From an uncultured Terrimonas sp. (GTDB lineage: Bacteria > Bacteroidota > Bacteroidia > Chitinophagales > Chitinophagaceae), in NCBI GenBank assembly GCA_946886925.1, contig CAMPJQ010000241.1, positions 1 to 5,182 on the forward strand: 5,182 nucleotides of DNA, read 5' to 3'. Under the pieces are notes generated by a model. The model ran no database searches. It was given only the letters and a program-made list of their open reading frames with translations, and was not told where the DNA came from. Each line of letters begins with the position of its first letter. The first letter of the stretch is position 1. Positions 1 to 5,182 of the stretch are shown piece by piece. Made by a program: the position numbers and the translations under genes.

Positions 1-1
1 G

Positions 2-88
2 TTGTATCGTTCGGTTGATAATAATTATATCGACAGGATTGAGGGCCTCGGATTAATTGATGAATATGAAAAACTATCCAGGGAATAG
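2..88 (+). CDS. C-terminal end of an unidentified protein (5' truncated)
   Basis: An open frame enters from the left edge and ends at TAG (86-88), giving 28 residues that end in IDEYEKLSRE. The composition is coding-like, with many charged residues plus Tyr and Ile and no low-complexity stretch. The other two forward frames stop within the same stretch (the first at the sixth codon). It lies 108 bp before hisF on the same strand, so it could be the preceding gene of the same transcript. It does not resemble the C-terminus of HisA, the usual neighbour upstream of hisF, and I do not recognise the family. A stop-free run of this length can also arise by chance, so confidence is moderate. Confidence 0.45.
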   Translation: MYRSVDNNYIDRIEGLGLIDEYEKLSRE

Positions 89-159
89 CAGGATTTATTA
101 CCTACCTAAACAAATCCACAATAAAAGGTCAGAAATTTAAAGAAAAAAGCCAGGCAGGT

Positions 160-193
160 AATCTCAAATCATAAATTTAAAATCTCAAATCAT
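160..193. repeat. 13-bp direct repeat in the hisF leader
   Basis: The 13-mer AATCTCAAATCAT occurs exactly at 160-172 and again at 181-193, a period of 21 bp, and the second copy ends 3 bp before the hisF ATG. The bases between are A/T-rich (AAATTTAA type). A period of two helical turns would fit an operator, but simple A/T-rich intergenic repetition is equally possible. The repeat itself is certain; any role is not known. Confidence 0.8.
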
Positions 194-196
194 TCT

Positions 197-955
197 ATGC
201 TTTCCAAACGCATTATTCCCTGTCTTGATATTAAGGATGGACGTACGGTAAAAGGTACCAATTTCGTAAACCTGCGCGATGCAGGCGACCCTGTGGAGTT
301 GGGTGCATTGTATGCTAAACAGGGCGCCGATGAACTGGTGTTCTTAGATATTACCGCAACGGTTGAAAAAAGAAAAACCCTGAGTGAACTGGCTAACCGC
401 ATAGCGCATCATATCAATATTCCTTTTACAGTAGGCGGAGGCATAAGTAGCGTGGAAGATGTAAATGTATTGTTACAAAACGGGGCGGATAAGATTTCTG
501 TGAATACGGCCGCATTTAAAAATCCACAATTGATTAATGAACTGGCAAAAGAATTTGGTAGCCAGTGCGTGGTGCTGGCTATAGATACCCGCAAGGAAGA
601 TGACGGAGAATGGTATGTATACCTTAATGGAGGAAGAACGAAAACTGAAATGAAATGTGTGGATTGGGCGAAGCAGGCCGTGGAACTTGGTGCGGGAGAA
701 ATTCTGTTAACGTCTATGAATCATGATGGAACCAAACAGGGTTTTGCACTGGATATTACACGCACATTGTCAACGCTGTTACCCGTACCCGTTATTGCCA
801 GCGGAGGCGGTGGAACCATGGAACATTTTGTAGCTGTTTTTAATGAAGGAAAAGCTGATGCTGCATTGGCCGCGAGCATTTTTCATTTTAAGGAAATAAG
901 CATTCCTGATCTGAAAGCCCACCTGAAGGAAAAAGAAATAGCCGTTCGCCTGTGA
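197..955 (+). CDS. hisF: Imidazole glycerol phosphate synthase cyclase subunit HisF
   Basis: HisF is the cytoplasmic (beta/alpha)8-barrel cyclase that, with the glutamine amidotransferase HisH, turns PRFAR plus ammonia into imidazole glycerol phosphate and AICAR in histidine biosynthesis. The 252-residue product has the normal family length. The start [15 protein letters not shown] is the conserved N-terminus and carries the catalytic Asp11 in CLDIKDG. The second catalytic Asp is Asp130 in the AIDTR motif. Phosphate-binding glycine motifs are present at residues 78-84 (TVGGGIS) and 202-207 (SGGGGT), and the [12 protein letters not shown] loop lies at about 172-183. The frame is intact and ends with TGA. 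The ATG has no Shine-Dalgarno sequence, only an A/T-rich leader, as is usual in Bacteroidota. I saw no TAnnTTTG-type promoter in the 108-bp spacer, so it is probably transcribed from upstream with other genes. No hisH, hisA or hisI is visible in the window. The next gene converges on it, so hisF appears to be the last gene of its unit. Confidence 0.98.
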   Translation: MLSKRIIPCLDIKDGRTVKGTNFVNLRDAGDPVELGALYAKQGADELVFLDITATVEKRKTLSELANRIAHHINIPFTVGGGISSVEDVNVLLQNGADKISVNTAAFKNPQLINELAKEFGSQCVVLAIDTRKEDDGEWYVYLNGGRTKTEMKCVDWAKQAVELGAGEILLTSMNHDGTKQGFALDITRTLSTLLPVPVIASGGGGTMEHFVAVFNEGKADAALAASIFHFKEISIPDLKAHLKEKEIAVRL

Positions 956-1104
956 TACTTAATCCGCTTTTTTTGAACGCATCGGTTGCGCCGCCTGACT
1001 ATATAATTATATTGTCTTTCATTTTCCTGGCTTTCATAATAATCAAGATGATTTCCCCATTTCCTGGCTAAGCCCATCTGTAATATGCGTGTAGAATATT
1101 ATAA
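956..1104. other. Spacer between convergent genes, no clear terminator
   Basis: This is the 149 bp between the stops of hisF (+) and the secreted hydrolase (-). It holds a T7 run at 968-974, a 4-bp CGCA/TGCG stem at 978-990, a perfect 12-bp palindrome ATATAATTATAT at 1001-1012, and two copies of TTTCCTGGCT (1023-1032 and 1060-1069). None of these forms a G/C-rich hairpin followed by a T run on either strand, so termination here is unproven. A minus-strand open frame crosses it but runs antisense into hisF and looks non-coding. Confidence 0.6.
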
Positions 1105-2643
1105 TTATTTAGCGGTAACAAATCCTGCATTTACCCAATTGGCGTAGTCGTAAAAGCTCCCATCTCCTGCATTTGCCGCCACCAGATTAATAACCCTGCT
1201 ACCGGGAGGAATAGAAATATTAAAACTCCATGGCCATTGACTGTTACGCATAACAGGACTTTCGTCAACGAGCTTTCCGTCTATAAATATTTTAAAAATT
1301 ACACTGGGAAATTTGGCTATTTCTCTTCCATCGTTTCTGTCTGCCAGGAAATCGTCTATGCCGCATTGTGCTACAAAGGAAGTATAACCAGGCTTTAGTT
1401 CGTATGTTAAAAAGGAAGGAGCCGATGTGCCAATACCTTTATCAAATGCTTTGTTGTGAATTTTTAATTTCGTTTTTGTTATTGCCTGATTCATTTCAGG
1501 CAGCCGGGAAAACCTGTTGGCTTCGCGCAATTCAAGGTCGGCCAGATAAATGTGGGGAAGAGGGGGAATGGCGGGCAACTTTGTGAAATAAGCGGTACTT
1601 TCCATATTTGTTGGTTTACCGTTGCGGTATGCTATTGTTCTGATGGTAGTCGTACCTGTTATCTCAAAAGGCTTCACATATAATTTGGATTGTGTGCCTG
1701 GCGCCATTCCATCGGTTGTATAATAAATTTTAGCGCCATCATTTAATGGTGTTGTTAGGGTAACCACCTGCTTGCCGGTAAACTGGTGAGATCGTTCGGG
1801 TTTGCCCCAGGGTGTAATCCTTACGGGATCAACGATCCATTCGTCACTCCATAATTTGTTTTCCTTCAATACCGAAACAAAGTTTATACTGGGGGCAAGA
1901 TACCTTTCAAAATGCGCCACTACCCTAGAGTTATTATCATCCGGAGTAATTCCTTTTTCAGGATCATAAAAAGTTTCCGGGTCCTGCAGGTCTCTTGCTA
2001 ACGCGCATTTAAAGCCATAATTCATCATATTTTTCATTCCTTCGGGTTTTCCAAGTACACAATTGTTGGTGTGTACACCCATATACCAAAGCTGCGTTAT
2101 CCCCTGTTCCTTACATAATGCATACAGTTCTTCCGGCCCGGAAGAGATAATGTCTTCCCTGCCTATGACCAGAGATTCATCCATTCCGTCCCATCCATAA
2201 TTGCCTACGCAGTTATCTTCGCCGCACATACATCCACCGTAACCGGGATGCGGGCACTCAAGATTCAGGGAGGGAGGTAATTGTTGTTTCTTTACTGCAA
2301 TGGCTTTTTCACGTTGTGCTGTTCCGGCATAATTGTTCGCCACGTCGGTGGGGCATAGAAATACCTGCATACCCATTTTTCTGGCGATTTCCAGGCACTT
2401 GTTCATGCGGGGCACCATACAACTTACACGGGCAGCCGAAGTTTTGCACCAATGCCAGTTCCACATGTCTATAACCACTATGCCTATTTTTTTGGGATTG
2501 ACAGCCTCCTTTTTTACCATAATTTTATTATCGCTGTTACGGGTTTGATAACTGACGATCAATGTGTCTGCTGCATGCAGGTGTGTATTAGCGCAAAACA
2601 GCGTAGTAAGTATGCAGAGGCTCAGGATGATTTTTGTGTTCAC
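1105..2643 (-). CDS. Secreted isochorismatase-like cysteine hydrolase with chitobiase-C-like and NPCBM-like domains
   Basis: The 512-residue product has four parts. Residues 1-25 are a Sec signal peptide (NTKIILSLCILTTLF core, cleavage near LHAA; no lipobox). Residues ~50-262 are an isochorismatase-like/cysteine hydrolase fold with the acidic residue Asp59 (VVIDMWNWHWC) and the probable nucleophile Cys195 (MGVHTNNCVLG). Residues ~284-355 resemble the chitobiase/beta-hexosaminidase C-terminal domain (IYYTTDGMAP). Residues ~365-510 resemble NPCBM (KAFDKGIGTSAPS, and ANWVNAGF at the end). The hydrolase part fits a subgroup common in Planctomycetota and Bacteroidota annotated only as isochorismatase family; the substrate is unknown and isochorismate is unlikely. 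A Cys-rich stretch lies at 130-145. The usual catalytic Lys is not evident. The start is GTG (2641-2643): an in-frame TAA lies five codons upstream, and the first internal ATG (residue 42) would remove the signal peptide. It lies 224 bp downstream of the DUF4249 gene on the same strand. I am sure of fold and secretion, less of the two accessory domains, and do not know the reaction. Confidence 0.87.
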   Translation of the reverse strand: MNTKIILSLCILTTLFCANTHLHAADTLIVSYQTRNSDNKIMVKKEAVNPKKIGIVVIDMWNWHWCKTSAARVSCMVPRMNKCLEIARKMGMQVFLCPTDVANNYAGTAQREKAIAVKKQQLPPSLNLECPHPGYGGCMCGEDNCVGNYGWDGMDESLVIGREDIISSGPEELYALCKEQGITQLWYMGVHTNNCVLGKPEGMKNMMNYGFKCALARDLQDPETFYDPEKGITPDDNNSRVVAHFERYLAPSINFVSVLKENKLWSDEWIVDPVRITPWGKPERSHQFTGKQVVTLTTPLNDGAKIYYTTDGMAPGTQSKLYVKPFEITGTTTIRTIAYRNGKPTNMESTAYFTKLPAIPPLPHIYLADLELREANRFSRLPEMNQAITKTKLKIHNKAFDKGIGTSAPSFLTYELKPGYTSFVAQCGIDDFLADRNDGREIAKFPSVIFKIFIDGKLVDESPVMRNSQWPWSFNISIPPGSRVINLVAANAGDGSFYDYANWVNAGFVTAK

Positions 2644-2647
2644 AAAT

Positions 2648-2674
2648 AATGATCTTTATGTAAAAGAATGATCT
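2648..2674. repeat. 8-bp direct repeat just upstream of the GTG start
   Basis: AATGATCT is present at 2648-2655 and 2667-2674 on the + strand, a 19-bp period. On the coding (-) strand this reads AGATCATT twice within 31 bp before the hydrolase GTG. Each copy contains the palindrome GATC. It could be an operator or part of the leader RNA, but 8-bp repeats also arise by chance in A/T-rich DNA. Confidence 0.6.
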
Positions 2675-2706
2675 GTTACTGTTTTTCTATCCGCGAAGCC
2701 CGAATG

Positions 2707-2727
2707 GGATGTTGCATCTTGCAATCC
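2707..2727. repeat. Imperfect hairpin in the DUF4249-hydrolase spacer
   Basis: GGAT (2707-2710) pairs with ATCC (2724-2727), and TGCA (2713-2716) pairs with TGCA (2720-2723). There is a 2-base bulge on the left arm and a 3-base loop TCT. The structure is weak and no T run follows on either strand. It is recorded as visible secondary-structure potential only. Confidence 0.4.
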
Positions 2728-2765
2728 ACCTGTAATAGTATAAACAGTCCACTCATGGGATATCC

Positions 2766-2783
2766 ATTTCAACAAATTGAAAT
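2766..2783. repeat. 7-bp inverted repeat with 4-base loop (possible hairpin)
   Basis: ATTTCAA (2766-2772) and TTGAAAT (2777-2783) are perfect reverse complements around the loop CAAA. An 8-bp palindrome GGATATCC (2758-2765) abuts it. It lies about 85 bp after the DUF4249 stop and about 123 bp before the hydrolase start. The stem is A/T-rich and no T run follows on the minus strand, so it is not a standard intrinsic terminator. It could be a protein-binding palindrome or an mRNA-end structure. Confidence 0.6.
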
Positions 2784-2867
2784 AGTTTAATGTAGTGTAA
2801 ATTCCAATACCATACAATTCATATAATGAAAACCTTTTAGAAATTATCTTTTTAACAGATATTGGTC

Positions 2868-3842
2868 TTAATCCATTACAATGGTTGCAGAGCTGATGGC
2901 CAGCCCGCTGAAACAACCTGTTACGTTATTGCCGCTAATATTGCCCGTTAAAGATACGGGTGTAGACAAGGGGCCATTGCTGTTGCGCGCTTTGTTGTAA
3001 CTGTCCCAGAAATCATATACATCTCTTGTTACGTTGGCCATATAATAGGTGATGCTGTCTCCCTTTACAAACCCATAAGAGTTCGTAAGGCGCATATAGC
3101 TGCCATTGTTGTTTTCATCCGAGTTAATGATCCTTTTGCTGGTGCCCAGGCTGCCCCAGCCAAAACTTTCTTTGTTATCACTGTGCCGCCAGTAAAACAA
3201 CTGGTAGTTGCCGGTAGTATCCGGATCTTTAAAGTGCACCGTAATGCGGCCTTTGTTGCTTCCATCTTTATCGGTATAATGATAATCGGTACTCAGGCGG
3301 TCTATTGGTATTGGGTACAATAAAGGAGCGGTGGCGGTATACGTTTCACCATTTAGTTCAATCTCCAGTAAATAATATTTTCCGGAAATCCCCCGCAGGG
3401 CCTGTGAGGGGTCGGTCTGCAGTTTAGGGTCGGTATAAATCCCATCGCTGATGCCTGCCGGAACATCGGGAAGCGTGGTTTCTTTTAAAATTACAGTGGA
3501 GTTTCTGTCCCATGCAATCGTATTGTTCTGCATTAAGCTGCCTTCTGATATTTTGACCAGGGCATTTTTTACAGGGATGCTGGTAATTTCGGTATTTTCA
3601 GCGGTTTGGCTTTTGCTGAGGATAACATAATTGTATTCTGGTATTTCGGTGTTAATGTAAGCTTCTACTACCAGTTGAGGCTCGTTGTGATCGAGCCCTA
3701 TGTCAAAGTTTTTTTCGCAACCCGTAAAAAGCAGCAGCATGCCAATCATTGCCATGTTCAGAGCCGGGTAACAGATCCGGTAATTTAATTTGTTTGGGTT
3801 TACAGGCTGGTAAAAATGCAGGGTCTTCTTTGAATCATTCAT
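2868..3842 (-). CDS. DUF4249 family outer-membrane lipoprotein
   Basis: The 324-residue product is a lipoprotein: a hydrophobic segment at about 31-40 leads into the lipobox FTGC with Cys42, followed by EKNFDIGLDHNEPQLVVEAY. A Cys, short acidic linker, then the P-x-LVVE-x-Y/G-I pattern is the typical beginning of DUF4249 proteins, and the end (CFSGLAISSATIV) also fits the family. DUF4249 proteins are found in Bacteroidota next to TonB-dependent receptors and are thought to be surface or periplasm-facing partners of the receptor, much as SusD is of SusC, though no specific substrate is established. The ATG lies 3 bp after the receptor stop (TGA GGT ATG), so the two are co-transcribed and probably translationally coupled. 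The leader before Cys42 is long. Met30 (3753-3755), Met32 and Met35 are internal alternatives, but starting there would lose Lys18 and Arg22, the positive charges before the hydrophobic core. The length is a little short for the family. I see no frameshift. Confidence 0.88.
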   Translation of the reverse strand: MNDSKKTLHFYQPVNPNKLNYRICYPALNMAMIGMLLLFTGCEKNFDIGLDHNEPQLVVEAYINTEIPEYNYVILSKSQTAENTEITSIPVKNALVKISEGSLMQNNTIAWDRNSTVILKETTLPDVPAGISDGIYTDPKLQTDPSQALRGISGKYYLLEIELNGETYTATAPLLYPIPIDRLSTDYHYTDKDGSNKGRITVHFKDPDTTGNYQLFYWRHSDNKESFGWGSLGTSKRIINSDENNNGSYMRLTNSYGFVKGDSITYYMANVTRDVYDFWDSYNKARNSNGPLSTPVSLTGNISGNNVTGCFSGLAISSATIVMD

Positions 3843-3845
3843 ACC

Positions 3846-5153
3846 TCAAAATTTAAAATTCCATCCAACAGCAGGGGTAATGGGAAAGAGATACACCATT
3901 TTACCCTGCAGGGATCTTTCAGATTGATTGATGTCCATATATATAAAATAGGGATTTTGCCGGTTATAAACATTGTATATATTGAAATTCCAACTGCTGC
4001 TGAATCGCTTTTTTCTTTTTGGCTTTGGTGTGTAGGTAGCGCAAATATCAAGTCGGTGATACGCAGGCAGGCGATAATTATTGATCTCCTCATACTGGTT
4101 CATGCTGGTAAACGAGGCGGTACGCTGGCTTACGTTGTAGCCCACATTATAATTCACTCTTCCTGTAGGCATAGTAAGTGCGTTGCCGGTGCCAAATACA
4201 AAAACTGTTGAAAAATTCCATTTCGGGGTCAGGGTATAATTCGCAACGACGCTTAGGTCATGTGTTCTGTCATAACGATACGGAAATGGATTGCCGTTGT
4301 TCATTTCAGCATACTTCCGTTGTGTTTTGCTTAATGTATAGCCAACCCATCCGGTTAACTTCCCTTTTTTCTTTTCGGCATACAGCTCTATTCCATATGC
4401 TTTTCCCTGTCCGAACATCATTTCGCCTTCAATATTCTGATTGAGCAGTAGCTGGGCTCCCTGCTTAAATTCTATCTGGTTCTGTAATTTTTTATAATAG
4501 GCTTCCAGGTTAAGCTGGTACATATTGTTGCGGGTGTTTCTAAAATAACCTATAGAAACTTGTTGTGCGATACCAGGCTGAACAATTTGTCCGGCCGGTA
4601 TCCAGATATCGCTGGGAAAAGTTGCACCACTGGTTGTGGCCAAATGCAGGTACTGGATGGTTTTGGTATACGAAAACTTTATACTTGAAAGGGCTGACAT
4701 CCTATAATCCAGATTTAAACGGGGCTCTGGGTATTGGTAACGCGCTATGCTTTGGCCTTTTTTATATAATTCTGTTTCTCCTGTTGGATTGCCATTGTCG
4801 TCATACATTACTCTTTCAGTGGGACCTACCTGGTTAAAATAACTGTACCTTAAACCAGTTGTAGCACGAAGGCGTCTGCTTATTCTGAAGCTTGAACTTA
4901 GATAGACAGCAGCTTCGCCGGCAAATTGTTTGTTTATTTTTGTTTTAAATTCCTGGATCCCTCTTGTGATATCGCCTGCGCCGGGTTTAAACTGGTGCCA
5001 GATATATTGAAGACCCCAGTTCAAGTTAAATTTATGGGATGGCGAATAGTTCCAGTCGTTTTTAACCTGGTAATCGTTAACAGCGGATGTAAAAATATAA
5101 TTCGAAAGATCATAGCCGTAATAGCTGTCCAGGTCAAATGCGTTATAGATCAT
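3846..5153 (-). CDS. TonB-dependent receptor, C-terminal beta-barrel part (frame interrupted upstream)
   Basis: These 435 residues are the C-terminal barrel of a Bacteroidota outer-membrane TonB-dependent receptor, which imports a ligand using TonB/ExbB/ExbD energy. The evidence is alternating aromatic/polar strands; the IWIPAGQIVQPGIAQQVSIG segment (183-202) seen in this receptor group; GKAYGIELYAEKK (250-262) and GWVGYTLSKT (268-277); a Tyr/Arg/Asp turn (PYRYDRTHDLS, 291-301); WNFNIYNVYNRQNPYF (388-403); and a final strand ending in Phe (GWNFKF), the outer-membrane barrel signature. The plug domain, TonB box, carboxypeptidase-like N-terminal domain and signal peptide are missing; full-length members usually have roughly 750-900 residues. 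The ATG at 5151-5153 is unlikely to be a true start: the TAA directly before it (5154-5156) lies in the same frame, and the few codons farther upstream also read like barrel strand. Either the gene is a pseudogene or there is a sequence error near the edge. The DUF4249 gene follows after 3 bp. Confidence 0.9.
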   Translation of the reverse strand: MIYNAFDLDSYYGYDLSNYIFTSAVNDYQVKNDWNYSPSHKFNLNWGLQYIWHQFKPGAGDITRGIQEFKTKINKQFAGEAAVYLSSSFRISRRLRATTGLRYSYFNQVGPTERVMYDDNGNPTGETELYKKGQSIARYQYPEPRLNLDYRMSALSSIKFSYTKTIQYLHLATTSGATFPSDIWIPAGQIVQPGIAQQVSIGYFRNTRNNMYQLNLEAYYKKLQNQIEFKQGAQLLLNQNIEGEMMFGQGKAYGIELYAEKKKGKLTGWVGYTLSKTQRKYAEMNNGNPFPYRYDRTHDLSVVANYTLTPKWNFSTVFVFGTGNALTMPTGRVNYNVGYNVSQRTASFTSMNQYEEINNYRLPAYHRLDICATYTPKPKRKKRFSSSWNFNIYNVYNRQNPYFIYMDINQSERSLQGKMVYLFPITPAVGWNFKF

Positions 5154-5182
5154 TTAAACAGATAGTTTCAGTTTTCCGTGCA
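5154..5182 (-). pseudogene. In-frame TAA and upstream continuation of the receptor reading frame
   Basis: Reading leftward from the window edge in the receptor frame gives eight codons, HGKLKLSV, then TAA (5154-5156), then the ATG of the downstream frame. The pattern K-L-x-L-S-x-(stop)-M-I-Y-N has the rhythm of a barrel strand and lines up with what precedes the equivalent Tyr in related receptors, so the receptor appears to continue in the same frame. The other two upstream frames also hit stops here: TGA and TGA in one, and TAA just past the ATG in the other. A one-base change such as TCA to TAA would explain this without a frameshift. Only 26 bases upstream are visible, so the interpretation is tentative. 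Confidence 0.5.

Noticed and set aside
968..990. T7 run and CGCA/TGCG stem after hisF as an intrinsic terminator
   Set aside because: On the plus strand the stem follows the T run instead of preceding it, and on the minus strand the run is of A. The stem is only 4 bp.
883..1077. 64-codon open frame on the minus strand across the end of hisF
   Set aside because: It runs antisense through conserved hisF codons and is rich in Arg/Lys from A/T-rich non-coding DNA, with no family resemblance.
1368..1586. Forward-strand open frames inside the three minus-strand genes (here and around 2333-2649, 3606-3788, 3924-5165)
   Set aside because: They are antisense shadows of well-supported genes, with no domains and no plausible starts.
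1105..2643. Calling the hydrolase a true isochorismatase or nicotinamidase
   Set aside because: The secretion signal, fused carbohydrate-associated domains and lack of an evident catalytic Lys argue against a cytoplasmic siderophore or NAD-salvage role.
2773..2815. Bacteroidota-type promoter (TTG ... TAnnTTTG) before the hydrolase
   Set aside because: The best minus-strand match, TCAATTTG with TTG upstream, has a mismatch in the -7 box and about 24 bp spacing instead of about 19-21, and it overlaps the inverted repeat. It is too weak to call.
2656..2916. 86-codon open frame on the minus strand across the DUF4249-hydrolase spacer
   Set aside because: It begins inside the DUF4249 coding region in another frame, has no recognisable domain or signal, and its composition is not convincing. 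The spacer is better explained as non-coding.
1..5182. CRISPR arrays, tRNA or rRNA genes, insertion sequences
   Set aside because: No regularly spaced repeats of suitable length, no cloverleaf or rRNA-like segments, and no transposase-like frames or terminal inverted repeats were seen on either strand.

Overview
The window looks like Bacteroidota DNA, most likely from the Chitinophagaceae or a nearby family. Three things point there: a TonB-dependent receptor (TBDR) followed 3 bp later by a DUF4249 lipoprotein, which is a pairing typical of that phylum; the style of HisF; and starts with no Shine-Dalgarno sequence in A/T-rich leaders. Both ends cut through coding sequence, and the odd total length suggests a contig or fragment rather than a complete locus. 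The genus assignment is inference.

Layout from left to right. (1) At 2-88 (+) is the last 28 codons of an unidentified protein. (2) At 89-196 is a short A/T-rich spacer with a 13-bp direct repeat. (3) At 197-955 (+) is hisF, the cyclase subunit of imidazole glycerol phosphate synthase (histidine biosynthesis), complete and with both catalytic aspartates. (4) At 956-1104 is a spacer between convergent genes with no convincing terminator. (5) At 1105-2643 (-) is a secreted, isochorismatase-like cysteine hydrolase fused to a chitobiase/hexosaminidase C-terminal-like domain and an NPCBM carbohydrate-binding-like domain, starting at GTG. (6) At 2644-2867 is a non-coding spacer with a hairpin-forming inverted repeat and an 8-bp direct repeat next to the GTG. 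(7) At 2868-3842 (-) is a DUF4249 outer-membrane lipoprotein. (8) At 3846-5153 (-) is the C-terminal beta-barrel half of a TonB-dependent receptor. The reading frame continues upstream to the window edge but is broken by an in-frame TAA directly before the ATG.

How the genes may work together. The receptor and the DUF4249 lipoprotein almost certainly form one outer-membrane uptake unit, read right to left and translationally close. The secreted hydrolase lies downstream on the same strand and carries a putative glycan-binding module, so it could process or hold a substrate of that unit. The 224-bp gap means co-transcription is not shown. hisF faces the other way and belongs to a separate housekeeping unit.

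The points most worth a second look are the interrupted receptor frame and the unusual hydrolase architecture. I do not see clear evidence of a wholly new system.
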